NCBI RefSeq assembly: GCF_001422985.1
Contig: NZ_LMNL01000003.1
Span: forward strand, 277-64,276
Length of the DNA: 64,000 bases
Direction of reading: 5' to 3'
Origin: Methylobacterium sp. Leaf117
GTDB taxonomy: Bacteria > Pseudomonadota > Alphaproteobacteria > Rhizobiales > Beijerinckiaceae
The position numbers and the translations under genes were made by a program. Of this stretch, positions 35,303 to 43,467 are shown piece after piece; within the stretch, counting starts at the first letter, position 1, and every line of letters starts with the position of its first letter. The notes beneath the pieces are model-generated. The model saw only the letters and a list, made by a program, of their open reading frames with translations, made no database searches and was not told where the DNA came from.

Positions 35303-35827
35303 CTAGTCCACCGGCGAGACGGCGATGCGGATCGAGTCCGCCGCGGCGTTGCTCACCAGCAGGGTGATGGGGGCGGTGCCGAGCTGGAAGCGCACGCTCT
35401 TTGCCAGCATCGGGCAGCCGTGCCGCTGCGTATGCGCCGTGGGCGGCCGGGTGGTGTGTCCGTCCTGGCTTACATCGACCCAGGCCCGGTCCGACAGGGT
35501 GACCTGATAGGCACCGGGCGCCAGCGGCGCATCGAGGTGGAGCACGCCCGCATAGGTGCCGGGCTTCGCCTCCCGCGATGGCGGGAAGGGCGACGCGCCC
35601 TCCGCCAATGGCTTCAGCCCGAGCAGAGCCGCCGGCATCGCTGCCGCCAGCCTGCCGCCGGATTCCACCCGCGGCAGGCCCGCGGCCGAGAACCAGGCCT
35701 GCTCGCGCAGGAGCGACCAGTCGAACTGCGTGCAGGCTGCCGGATCGGCGGTCGGCTGCTGCGCCTGCGCGGCGCTGGCGACCAATGCGAAAACCGCGAT
35801 CGCGGCGATGCGGCGCATCGGCCTCAA
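35303..35827 (-). CDS. Secreted hypothetical protein coupled to molbindin
   Basis: This 174-residue protein has a signal peptide (RRIAAIAVFALVASAAQAQQ). The mature part has two tryptophans and ends in a strand-rich half (GTYAGVLHLDAPLAPGAYQV, SDRAWVDVS, GCPMLAKSVRF, ITLLVSNAAADSIRIAVSP). Two Cys residues could form a disulfide. The ATG at 35827 overlaps the molbindin stop by four bases (ATGA), so it is translationally coupled. A second in-frame start nine bases downstream (35818) is possible. No family is recognised; the pairing suggests a link to molybdate handling. Confidence 0.7.
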   Translation of the reverse strand: MRPMRRIAAIAVFALVASAAQAQQPTADPAACTQFDWSLLREQAWFSAAGLPRVESGGRLAAAMPAALLGLKPLAEGASPFPPSREAKPGTYAGVLHLDAPLAPGAYQVTLSDRAWVDVSQDGHTTRPPTAHTQRHGCPMLAKSVRFQLGTAPITLLVSNAAADSIRIAVSPVD

Positions 35828-36033
35828 TCCACCGCGACCAGAACGTCGGAAGACTTCACCACCGCATAGGCGTCACCGCCCACGGTCAGCTTCAGGCTGT
35901 CAACGGATTCGTTTGTGATCGAGGCGGTCACCAGCTGGCCGCCCGCGATCTCGATCTTCACGTGTGCCGTCGTGGCACCCTTCTCGACCGAGACGACCTT
36001 GCCCTTGAGGACGTTGCGCGCGCTGATCTTCAT
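35824..36033 (-). CDS. mop: Molbindin (Mop/TOBE domain protein)
   Basis: This 69-residue protein consists of a single Mop domain. It opens MKISARNVLKGKVVSVEKGA, and TTAHVKIEIAGGQLVTASIT and the SVDSLKLTVGGDAYAVVKSSDV block complete the fold. Such proteins assemble as hexamers and bind molybdate in the cytoplasm, as storage or as buffer for cofactor synthesis. It is followed by the secreted hypothetical gene with an ATGA overlap. No mod transport genes are in the window. Confidence 0.93.
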   Translation of the reverse strand: MKISARNVLKGKVVSVEKGATTAHVKIEIAGGQLVTASITNESVDSLKLTVGGDAYAVVKSSDVLVAVD

Positions 36034-36181
36034 GAAACCGTGATCCTTGAATTCTTTGGGGCCGGGCGAAGACGTTTCCTCCGGCGGATCGGGACGATGC
36101 CGCGCAGGCAGCCGTGGTGCAAGGCGGCGCGACGCAACCCTGCATCGGAGGTCGGGACCGGAACCGGAGCGCCGGGGCCGC

Positions 36182-36505
36182 TCAGGCCTCGGGATCGTCC
36201 TCCGTCGCGGTTTCCACCTCGGAGACCCGGCGGCGCGACCCCCATTCGGCAAGCACCGCATTGAGGTCGTCGAGGACGAAGTGTCGGGCGCTGTCGCGAT
36301 CGTAGCCCTCGTCCAGCAGGGTGTCGTACTCGGTGAAGACGTGGCGCCCATAGGCCACCAGGGCGAGCCAGGCGGCGGTCTCGGGCTGCGCATTGCGCAG
36401 GCCCGGGCTCGCCAGGGCGCGGTCGATCACCGCCTCGGTCTCGAAATCGGGCAGGCGTGGCGCGAGTCGCGCCAGCGCCGCGGCGACCACCTCGCGCCGG
36501 TTCAT
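36182..36505 (-). CDS. DUF2293 family protein
   Basis: This 107-residue protein opens MNRREVVAAALARLAPRLPD and carries the family block AWLALVAYGRHVFTEYDTLL, with GYDRDSARHFVLDDLNAVL behind it. These features match DUF2293 proteins of Rhizobiales and Actinobacteria. Function is unknown, cytoplasmic. It is alone on the minus strand and faces the 450-bp gap with palindromic repeats upstream. Confidence 0.83.
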   Translation of the reverse strand: MNRREVVAAALARLAPRLPDFETEAVIDRALASPGLRNAQPETAAWLALVAYGRHVFTEYDTLLDEGYDRDSARHFVLDDLNAVLAEWGSRRRVSEVETATEDDPEA

Positions 36506-36950
36506 GCCTCGCCCTCCGTCACCGCCATCCGCCCGGGATCATCGATGCCCTCCGCTCCGCGCCCCGCCGAGGCGCTGGGGTGCGCGACCGCGCGGGAAAA
36601 GTCCACGCCTGTCAGGACTCCGGATGGCACGCCGTGCCTGGCACGGCCCCGGATAACACGCCGTGCCCGGCACGGCCCCCGGATGGCACGTTGTTCGCTT
36701 GAGCAGGGCGCCGGACGTGCTGTCCCGGATCGGGTCGCCAGCGGACGACGCGCGGCCGCGCTCTGCTTCGCTCACCGCGTGTGCGGGGCCGAACCTATGC
36801 AAGCTTTGTGCGCTCTGCGCCCGAACTGATCTGTTTCAGAACGGGTTCTCGCGGCCCGAAAAGGCTCACTGATCCGCAGAGATCGCGTAGACGGCCGGAT
36901 GAATTGCCTGCTGCTTTGCCGTGAATTGTTCGATAATAATTTCATGTCAC
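36506..36950. other. Divergent intergenic region of about 445 bp
   Basis: Between the DUF2293 gene (minus) and the HD-GYP gene (plus). It contains a tandem pair of palindromes (36631-36676) and an AT-richer end (36880-36950) suited to a promoter for the HD-GYP gene. No gene was seen. Confidence 0.4.
36621..36690. repeat. Tandem 29-bp repeats, each with a perfect 17-bp palindrome
   Basis: GCCGTGCC-T-GGCACGGC (36631-36647) and GCCGTGCC-C-GGCACGGC (36660-36676) sit 29 bp apart, each within a repeated unit GGATggCACGCCG...CACGGCCCC. A third, truncated unit follows. They could be paired operator sites or stacked hairpins in the divergent promoter region. Confidence 0.75.
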
Positions 36951-38192
36951 ATGTGTCGCGTCGGGCGACGGAGCCGGACCGCGCATCCGTTGACGGACCC
37001 TCTCGTGACCCAGGACAGTTCCGTTCTCATCGTCTCGGACAGACCGCAACTTGCGGCCCTGCTGTGCCGTGCCGTCGAGACCGTGGTGACCTGCCGCTGC
37101 ATCGAGCCGTTCGAGTCCCTGCCGTCGGTGCTTCCCCTCGTGGCGGTGGTCGACATCGGCGGGGATGCCATGCTGGCGGCCACTTGGATCGCCCGGCTGC
37201 ATGGCTCCCGCATCGCCAGCCTCCAGCTCACCAACCACCCTCCGGTCGGCGTGGGCCGGTCCGCCGCCGCCACCCGGACCCTCCCGTCGAACGCGCCCCG
37301 CACCGTGGTGCTCGCCGCCCTGTTCGGGCTCGTCGGGACCTGGCAGGCGGCGCGCCGGAGCAATGGGGTCAAGGCGGCGGCCAAGTTGCCGGCCAAGTTG
37401 CCGGGCGAGACGCCGGCCCATACGCCCACCGATGCGCCGGCCGAGATGATCCTCCCTCCGGCCGCGAAGGCACCGCGGCGGCGGAAGGTTCGCGCCACCG
37501 CCGAGCGGGCGCGGGCCGCCGTCGCCCTGGTGGCCGACGCCTTCCGGGCGGCCGAGGCCGGGCAGCCTCTGAACCCACAGGAGATCGATGCGGGAACCGA
37601 CCTCATCCTGGAGGCCGTCTCGGAGGCCGGCATCCGGACCTGGCTCGACGTGCTCCAGGGCCATGACCAGCAGCTCTATCAGCACTCCCTCAGCGTCGCG
37701 GGCTATGCCGCTGCCTTCGGGGCCGGCTTGAGGCTGGCCCGCGCCGACCAGAAGCGTCTCGCCCGCGCCGCCCTGCTGCACGATGTCGGCAAGGCCAAGA
37801 TTCCCCTCGCGATCCTGAACAAGCCCGGCCGCCTCACCACGTCGGAAATGGCGGTGATGCGCACCCATCCGGCGCTCGGCGCCGACCTGCTGGGTGCCCA
37901 AAGCGGCTTCGACGCAGCGACCCTCGAGGTGGTGCGCTCCCATCACGAGATGCTGGACGGCAGCGGCTATCCGGACGGCCTCGCCGGGGCGGCGATCCCC
38001 GACCTCGTGCGCCTCGTCACGATCTGCGACATCCATTCGGCCCTGACCGAGCGGCGGCCGTACCGCGATCCGCTTCCCCACGGCGAGGCCTATGCGGTGA
38101 TGCAGGGCATGCTGCCGAAGCTCGATTCCGACCTCCTGGCCGCCTTCCAGCGGCTGGTGCTGCAGGGCGCGCTGGCCGACGCCGTCGCCTGA
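36951..38192 (+). CDS. HD-GYP domain protein, putative c-di-GMP phosphodiesterase
   Basis: The product has about 413 residues. The N-terminal ~120 residues resemble a degenerate receiver (VLIVSDRPQLAALLCRAVET, VAVVDIGGD) without a clear phosphoacceptor lysine. A Lys/Pro/Ala-rich linker follows. The C-terminal half is an HD-GYP domain: HSLSVAGYAAAF, LLHDVGKAKIPLAILNK, MRTHPALGADLL, SHHEMLDGSGYPDGL and CDIHSALTERRPYR. Such domains hydrolyse c-di-GMP or c-GAMP. The start is unsure: ATG 36951, TTG 36990 or GTG 37005; the last two fit the receiver start better, none has a strong ribosome-binding site. Confidence 0.85.
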   Translation: MCRVGRRSRTAHPLTDPLVTQDSSVLIVSDRPQLAALLCRAVETVVTCRCIEPFESLPSVLPLVAVVDIGGDAMLAATWIARLHGSRIASLQLTNHPPVGVGRSAAATRTLPSNAPRTVVLAALFGLVGTWQAARRSNGVKAAAKLPAKLPGETPAHTPTDAPAEMILPPAAKAPRRRKVRATAERARAAVALVADAFRAAEAGQPLNPQEIDAGTDLILEAVSEAGIRTWLDVLQGHDQQLYQHSLSVAGYAAAFGAGLRLARADQKRLARAALLHDVGKAKIPLAILNKPGRLTTSEMAVMRTHPALGADLLGAQSGFDAATLEVVRSHHEMLDGSGYPDGLAGAAIPDLVRLVTICDIHSALTERRPYRDPLPHGEAYAVMQGMLPKLDSDLLAAFQRLVLQGALADAVA

Positions 38193-38202
38193 GGTCCGAG
38201 GT

Positions 38203-38222
38203 CCGAGATCTGCAGATCTCGG
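38203..38222. terminator. Perfect 20-bp palindrome after HD-GYP gene
   Basis: CCGAGATCTGCAGATCTCGG begins 11 bases after the stop at 38192. It can fold as a hairpin and may mark the transcript end, but no U-run follows, so a protein-binding site is equally possible. Confidence 0.35.
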
Positions 38223-38230
38223 CCCGGTGA

Positions 38231-38298
38231 CCCCGAGGACAAAGCCCCCAAGGACGAAGCCCCCGAGCGCGAAGACCCCGAGCGCGAAGACCCCGAGG
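38231..38298. repeat. 15-bp tandem repeats
   Basis: Two exact copies of CCCCGAGCGCGAAGA (38261-38275, 38276-38290) flanked by degenerate units. No function is apparent. Confidence 0.75.
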
Positions 38299-38649
38299 GA
38301 TGAGGATTCCGGCACGATAATGCGTGTCGAACGCGTTCATCTCCCGATCCGTCGCGACTCAGAGAGATCCTCTCCGGCGCATCACGCATTCAAAAGAACG
38401 TTTCATTGATTCTCGGGCGCGCAACGGGCACGTTTTCGTCAGAACGGCGCTGCGAAAACACCGACAAACCGGTTGGTTTCACAGGGCCTATATCTCCCCC
38501 TGCTGAGCCAGGATCTTCGGAATAGTCGTTGTCGTCCAACGTTCGTCTTGAGCGGTGACGCAATGCATCCGAAAAGCCCGGCGCCAGATCTTTTCGACTG
38601 CGCCAATCGGATCGTTGAGCCCGAGCGCGTCGCCCACGAGAGTGAGCTC

Positions 38650-39261
38650 ATGTCTGTGCCCCGCTTGTCACTGCCCCGCATCGTCGGCTTCACCGCCAAT
38701 CTCCAGCGCCCGTCGAAGACCCGCGCTCTGGCCGAGGCGCTGGCCGAGGCGGTCGGAGCCCAGGTCCGGGCCGACATCCGTCTGTTCGACATGGTCGATG
38801 CCGGCACCGGCCTCGGGGCCGCCTGGTCGCGGGATCTGCTGCCGCTGCCGGCCCGCCGCATCGTCGAGGCCATCGAGGGCGCCGACGCGCTCATCGTCGG
38901 CTCGCCGGTCTACAAGGGCGCCTATACGGGCCTGTTCAAGCACCTGTTCGACTTCGTCGATCCGGCGGCTTTGGTGGGCAAGCCCGTGATTCTCTCGGCA
39001 ACCGGCGGCGGCCCGCGCCACGCCCTCGTGGTCGAGCATTCCCTGCGTCCGCTCTTCGGCTTCTTCAGCGCCCACACCATCCCGAGCGCGGTTTACGGCT
39101 CGGACGCCGATTTTCGCGAGGGCGTCCTGGTCGATGACGGCGTGAAGGCTCGCATCGGCGACGCGGCGAACCAGCTCGCGGAACTCCTCACGGCGCGGGC
39201 CGCCCGCGCCGCGTCGCCGGAGGCCGATGCGCCGGTCTCGGCCTTCGCCAGCGCTGGTTGA
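38650..39261 (+). CDS. NADPH-dependent FMN reductase (SsuE/MsuE type)
   Basis: This 203-residue flavodoxin-like protein should supply FMNH2 to the alkanesulfonate monooxygenase of the same cluster. It has VGFTANLQRPSKTRALAEAL (FMN phosphate-binding loop), ADALIVGSPVYKGAYTGLFK (GSPVYKG, the SsuE-type motif) and LSATGGGPRHALVVE. Start ATG 38650 is preceded by GAGAGTGAG; an upstream in-frame ATG at 38563 would add an unconserved leader. The next gene starts 13 bp after its stop. Confidence 0.9.
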   Translation: MSVPRLSLPRIVGFTANLQRPSKTRALAEALAEAVGAQVRADIRLFDMVDAGTGLGAAWSRDLLPLPARRIVEAIEGADALIVGSPVYKGAYTGLFKHLFDFVDPAALVGKPVILSATGGGPRHALVVEHSLRPLFGFFSAHTIPSAVYGSDADFREGVLVDDGVKARIGDAANQLAELLTARAARAASPEADAPVSAFASAG

Positions 39262-39274
39262 GGGCGCGCCCGCA

Positions 39275-40240
39275 ATGCTGTCCCGACGCAGCCTCCTCGC
39301 CGGTGCCGTGGCCGCCGCCATGCCCGGATCGGTCATCCTGCCGGCCGCCGCAGAAGCCGGCAGCTTTCGCATCGGCTACCAGAAGAACGGCATCCTCGTC
39401 GTCGCCAAGCAGCAGGGCACCATCGAGCGGGCGCTGAAACCCCTCGGGGTCACGGTGCGCTGGACCGAATTCTCGTTCGGGCCGCCGGTGCTCGAAGCGC
39501 TCGGCATGGGCGCCATCGATTTCGGCCAGACCGGCGCGCCGCCCCCGGTCTTCGCCCAGGCCGCCGGCAACACCCTCCTGTACGTCGCGGCGCAGGATGC
39601 CGGCGGCTCCGGCGAGGCGATCCTGGTACCGCAGGGCTCGCCGTTGACGACGCTCGCCGACCTCAAGGGCCGCCGCGTCGCCTTCGCCAAGGGATCGAGC
39701 GCCCACTACCTCGTCGTCCGCGCCCTGGAGACGGCGGGGCTGACCTACGGCGACATCGAGCCCGTGACCCTGGCGCCCGCCGATGCGGCGGCGGCCTTCG
39801 CGCGCGGTGCCGTGGACGCCTGGGCGATCTGGGACCCGTACTTCGCTATCGCCGAGCGCCAGCCCGGCACCCGCATCCTGGCCAGTGCCGCCGAGATCGA
39901 GAGGCCCACCAACTTTTTTCTCGGCAACCGGGACTTCACGCATGCCAACGCCCCCGTGGTCCAGGCGGCGGTCGCAGCCCTGGCTGAAGTGGCGGCCTGG
40001 TGCGAAGCGAATCGCCCGGAGGTGGCCGCCCTGCTGTCGAAGGGCACCGGCGTGCCCCTCGATGCGACCCGGCGCGCCGTCGACCGCAGCGTCTACGTCA
40101 TCGCGCCGCTCAGCGAGGCCGTGATCGCCGGCCAGCAGCGCGTGGCCGACCGCTTCCAGGCCCTGGGCCTGATCGCCAACCCCATCCGCGTGCGCGCCGC
40201 CGTGTGGACGCCGCCGGCACCTCCGGCAAGCAAGGGCTGA
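39275..40240 (+). CDS. ssuA: Aliphatic sulfonate ABC transporter substrate-binding protein (first copy)
   Basis: This 321-residue periplasmic receptor starts MLSRRSLLAGAVAAAMPGS, a twin-arginine-type signal ending near PAAAEA. The mature part has IGYQKNGILVVAKQQGTIER, then WTEFSFGPPVLEALGMGAID, then GAVDAWAIWDPYFA: the features of SsuA/TauA-like NMT1 family receptors. It delivers sulfonates to SsuBC. The gene is 3 bp upstream of ssuC. It is clearly related to the second copy at 43468, suggesting either different substrate ranges or duplication. Confidence 0.92.
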   Translation: MLSRRSLLAGAVAAAMPGSVILPAAAEAGSFRIGYQKNGILVVAKQQGTIERALKPLGVTVRWTEFSFGPPVLEALGMGAIDFGQTGAPPPVFAQAAGNTLLYVAAQDAGGSGEAILVPQGSPLTTLADLKGRRVAFAKGSSAHYLVVRALETAGLTYGDIEPVTLAPADAAAAFARGAVDAWAIWDPYFAIAERQPGTRILASAAEIERPTNFFLGNRDFTHANAPVVQAAVAALAEVAAWCEANRPEVAALLSKGTGVPLDATRRAVDRSVYVIAPLSEAVIAGQQRVADRFQALGLIANPIRVRAAVWTPPAPPASKG

Positions 40241-40243
40241 CCC

Positions 40244-41026
40244 ATGACTCCCTCTTTCGGCACCCGCACCCTCGAGCGTCTGACGCCCTGGCTCGTGCCC
40301 GCCGTGATCCTGCTCGGCTGGCAGGTCGCCGCCTCCACGGGCCTCGTCTCCACCCGGTTCATGCCGGCCCCCTCGGGGGTCGTCGCGGCGGGCTGGCAGG
40401 CGGCGCGCAGCGGCGAACTCTGGACCAACCTGTCGATCAGCTTCGCCCGTGCGGCCGTAGGCTTCCTCATCGGCGGCGGCATCGGCTTCGCGCTCGGCCT
40501 CGCCAACGGCCTGTCGCGCCTGTCCGAGCGCCTCACCGACACGACGTTGCAGATGATCCGCAACATCCCGCACCTGTCGCTGATCCCCCTGGTGATCCTG
40601 TGGTTCGGCATCGACGAGGAGGCCAAGCTCTTCCTCGTGGCGATCGGGGTGTTCTTCCCCGTCTACGCCAACACCCTGCACGGCATCCGCTCGGTCGACC
40701 CGCAGCTCGTCGAGATGGGCCGGGTCTACGGCATGTCGGCGACCACCCTGTTCACCCGCGTGGTCCTGCCCGGCGCGCTGCCCTCGATCTTCGTCGGCCT
40801 GCGCTACGCGCTCGGCATCATGTGGCTGACGCTGATCGTCGCCGAGACGATCTCGGCCTCGTCCGGCCTCGGCTACATGGCGATGCAGGCCCGCGAGTTC
40901 ATGCTGGTCGACGTGGTGGTGCTGGCGATCGTGATCTACGCCGGCCTCGGCAAGGCTGCCGACGCCGTCACCCGCCTGCTGGAGCGCCGGTTCCTGGCCT
41001 GGAACCCGGCGTACGGGAACGCGTGA
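40244..41026 (+). CDS. ssuC: Aliphatic sulfonate ABC transporter permease
   Basis: This 260-residue inner-membrane protein has about six membrane segments. It carries the EAA-type ATPase-contact loop [20 protein letters not shown] followed by [19 protein letters not shown]. The start [20 protein letters not shown] is the family norm. It forms the channel with SsuB. It starts three bases after ssuA. Confidence 0.95.
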   Translation: MTPSFGTRTLERLTPWLVPAVILLGWQVAASTGLVSTRFMPAPSGVVAAGWQAARSGELWTNLSISFARAAVGFLIGGGIGFALGLANGLSRLSERLTDTTLQMIRNIPHLSLIPLVILWFGIDEEAKLFLVAIGVFFPVYANTLHGIRSVDPQLVEMGRVYGMSATTLFTRVVLPGALPSIFVGLRYALGIMWLTLIVAETISASSGLGYMAMQAREFMLVDVVVLAIVIYAGLGKAADAVTRLLERRFLAWNPAYGNA

Positions 41027-41168
41027 TGCGCCGTTGGCACCTCTCCTCCTCACCAAGCGGGAGGGAGCGCCAGACCTTCGACCAGACCTCCGACCAGACC
41101 TTCGCGGCGTGCCGCTTCACGCCAGCGGCGCTCCCAAAACCCCCTTCTCCCATTCGACGGTCCGCCCC

Positions 41169-42032
41169 ATGCTCGCCACCGCCCTTCGCGTCCCTGACGA
41201 TTCCCAGCTTCGCGAGGACACGCCGATCCGCGACCTGAAACCGCGCGGGGTCGCCGCCCCGAAGGCGCCGGCCCGGGTCGCGCCGCAGGCCTCCGCCACC
41301 GGCATCGGCGTCACGATCCGGGATTTGCGGAAGGACTTCGACGGCCACACGGTGATCGAGGGGCTGGACCTGCACATCCCCGCCGGGCAGTTCGTCGCCG
41401 TGGTCGGGCGTTCGGGCTGCGGCAAGAGCACCCTGCTGCGGCTGATCCTCGGCCTGGAGCAGCCGAGTGCCGGCCGCATCGCCCTCGAATCCGAGGCCCT
41501 GCGCACGCCTTCGAAGCGCATCATGTTCCAGGAGCCGCGCCTGCTGCCCTGGGCCCGCGTCGTCGACAACGTGGCGGTGGGTCTCGGCGAGGGGGGCCGC
41601 AAGGCCGAGCAGCGCGCCAAGGCCGAGGCGGCCCTGGCCGAGGTCGGCCTGTCCGAGAAGGCCGGCAACTGGCCCGCGACCCTGTCGGGCGGCCAGCGCC
41701 AGCGCGTGGCCCTGGCCCGCGCTCTCGTCAGCGGTCCCGGATTGCTCGCCCTCGACGAGCCGCTCGGCGCCCTCGACGCCCTGACCCGCATCGACATGCA
41801 GGCGATGATCGAGCGGATCTGGCGGGCGCAAGGCTTCACCGCCATCCTGGTCACCCACGACGTCGCCGAGGCCGTGGCGATGGCCGACCGCATCCTGGTG
41901 GTGGAGGCCGGCCGCATCGCCCTCGACGTGACGGTCGACGTGCCCCGGCCCCGACGCCGGGGCGACGCCGACCTCGCGGCTCTCGAAGGCCGCATCCTCG
42001 ATCACCTGTTGTCCGAGCGCGCGCCGTCCTGA
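41169..42032 (+). CDS. ssuB: Aliphatic sulfonate ABC transporter ATP-binding protein
   Basis: This 287-residue ATPase has Walker [10 protein letters not shown], the Q-loop [13 protein letters not shown], the signature LSGGQRQRV, Walker [16 protein letters not shown] and the switch His in LVTHDVAEA. An N-terminal extension of about 50 residues precedes the ATPase, longer than usual for SsuB; its middle ([12 protein letters not shown]) is low complexity. The 142-bp gap after ssuC holds no gene; CCAGACCTCCGACCAGACC there is a short direct repeat. The role is to energise sulfonate uptake. Confidence 0.95.
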   Translation: MLATALRVPDDSQLREDTPIRDLKPRGVAAPKAPARVAPQASATGIGVTIRDLRKDFDGHTVIEGLDLHIPAGQFVAVVGRSGCGKSTLLRLILGLEQPSAGRIALESEALRTPSKRIMFQEPRLLPWARVVDNVAVGLGEGGRKAEQRAKAEAALAEVGLSEKAGNWPATLSGGQRQRVALARALVSGPGLLALDEPLGALDALTRIDMQAMIERIWRAQGFTAILVTHDVAEAVAMADRILVVEAGRIALDVTVDVPRPRRRGDADLAALEGRILDHLLSERAPS

Positions 42033-42064
42033 GCGCCGCCGCCTCCCACCACACGAGAGCCCCC

Positions 42065-43228
42065 ATGACTGGACAGACCGACGTTCTCTGGTTCCTCCCC
42101 ACCCACGGCGACGGCCGCTATCTCGGTGCGCAGGAAGGCGCCCGCGACGTCTCGATCGCCTATCTCCGCCAGATCGCCCAGGCGGCGGACGAGCTCGGCT
42201 ATTACGGCGTGCTCCTGCCCACCGGTCGCTCCTGCGAGGATTCCTGGGTGGTGGCCTCGGCGCTGGCGCCCCTGACCAAGCGCCTGCGCTTCCTCGTCGC
42301 CGTGCGCCCCGGCCTGCAGGAGCCCGCGATGGCCGCCCGCATGGCCGCGACCCTGGACCGGATCTCGGACGGGCGCCTGCTGATCAACGTCGTCACGGGC
42401 GGCGACCCCGTCGAACTGCGCGGTGACGGCGTCTTCCTCGACCATGACGAGCGCTACGTCGTCACCGACGAGTTCCTGCACATCTGGCGCGGGCTGATGT
42501 CGGGCGAGACCGTCAGCTACGCGGGCAAGCACCTCAAGGTCGAGGAGGGCCGGGTGATCTTCCCGCCCGTCCAGACGCCTTACCCGCCGCTCTATTTCGG
42601 CGGTTCGTCGCCGGCCGGCATCGAGGTCGCGGCCGAGCATTGCGAGGTCTACCTGACCTGGGGCGAGCCTCCGGCCGGCGTCGCGGAAAAGATCGCCAAG
42701 GCCCGCGAGGCGGCCGACCGCAAGGGCAAGACCTTCTCGTACGGCATCCGCCTGCACGTCATCGTGCGCGAGACCGAGGGTGAGGCCTGGGCCGCTGCCG
42801 AAAACCTGATCTCGCGCCTCGACGACGAGACCATCGCCAAGGCCCAGGCCACGCTCAAGCGCCAGGATTCGGTCGGGCAGAGCCGCATGATGGCCCTTCA
42901 CGGGGGCGACCGCACCAAGCTCGAAGTGTCGCCGAACCTCTGGGCCGGCGTCGGCCTGGTGCGCGGCGGCGCCGGCACCGCCCTGGTCGGTTCGGCCGAT
43001 CAGGTGGCCGACCGCATGAAGGAATACATCGACCTCGGCATCGACCGCTTCATCCTGTCGGGCTACCCGCACCTGGAGGAGGCCTACCGCTTCGCCGAGC
43101 TGGTCTTCCCGAAGCTCCCCCTGCGGGCCACCACCGGCGTCGCGCCCAGCAACGCCCGCAACAACGGCCCCTTCGGCGAGGTCATCGCCAACGACATCGT
43201 GCCCAGCCGCCGCATCGCGGCGCATTGA
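42065..43228 (+). CDS. ssuD: FMNH2-dependent alkanesulfonate monooxygenase
   Basis: This 387-residue luciferase-family enzyme oxidises alkanesulfonates to aldehyde and sulfite using FMNH2 and O2. It begins [15 protein letters not shown], the family start. [41 protein letters not shown] and YFGGSSPAG are the SsuD blocks. The C-terminal [17 protein letters not shown] tail is also conserved. The size is normal (about 380). The gene is 33 bp downstream of ssuB. The sulfite would go to sulfur assimilation. Confidence 0.96.
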   Translation: MTGQTDVLWFLPTHGDGRYLGAQEGARDVSIAYLRQIAQAADELGYYGVLLPTGRSCEDSWVVASALAPLTKRLRFLVAVRPGLQEPAMAARMAATLDRISDGRLLINVVTGGDPVELRGDGVFLDHDERYVVTDEFLHIWRGLMSGETVSYAGKHLKVEEGRVIFPPVQTPYPPLYFGGSSPAGIEVAAEHCEVYLTWGEPPAGVAEKIAKAREAADRKGKTFSYGIRLHVIVRETEGEAWAAAENLISRLDDETIAKAQATLKRQDSVGQSRMMALHGGDRTKLEVSPNLWAGVGLVRGGAGTALVGSADQVADRMKEYIDLGIDRFILSGYPHLEEAYRFAELVFPKLPLRATTGVAPSNARNNGPFGEVIANDIVPSRRIAAH

Positions 43229-43276
43229 GGGGGCGACGTCCCCGAACGACGAGAGCCTGGCGGACAGGAGAGCCAC

Positions 43277-43390
43277 CGTCATTCCGGGGCGCCGCAGGCG
43301 AGCCCGGAATCCAGAGCCGCGACAGCGTCGGATTCTGCCCCACCTGTGTTTCTGGTTCCCGGACTCCGCTGCGCGGCTCCGGGATGACGG
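43277..43390 (-). repeat. Dispersed intergenic repeat, copy 2
   Basis: It begins CCGTCATTCCGG, ends CCGGGATGACGG and matches the reverse complement of the copy at 22990-23105, including TCCAGAGCCG and GGACTCCGCTGCGCGGCTCC. It separates ssuD from the second ssuA. Confidence 0.88.
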
Positions 43391-43467
43391 AGAGCAGAGG
43401 GAAGCCGAGCGGCTGGGTTCATCCATCGAACATCGAGCCCGAGCATCCCCGCGTGAAGGAGCCCCCC

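Larger units (their letters stand above)
38193..38649. other. Intergenic region of about 450 bp
   Basis: It holds a 20-bp palindrome (38203-38222), a 15-bp tandem repeat (38231-38298), then an AT-richer stretch (38380-38480) with an AAACC-GGTT-GGTTT inverted repeat at about 38465. The promoter of the alkanesulfonate cluster is likely here. An in-frame upward extension of the FMN reductase (ATG 38563) exists but is not supported. Confidence 0.45.

Noticed and set aside
36947-38315. Minus-strand frames opposite the HD-GYP gene
   Set aside because: They are shadows of the plus-strand gene; no family features, repeated GVFALGVFALG only reflects the DNA tandem repeat.
38563-38649. Extended N-terminus of the FMN reductase
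   Set aside because: The extra 29 residues have no similarity to SsuE-type proteins and the ATG at 38650 has a better upstream GAGAGTGAG.
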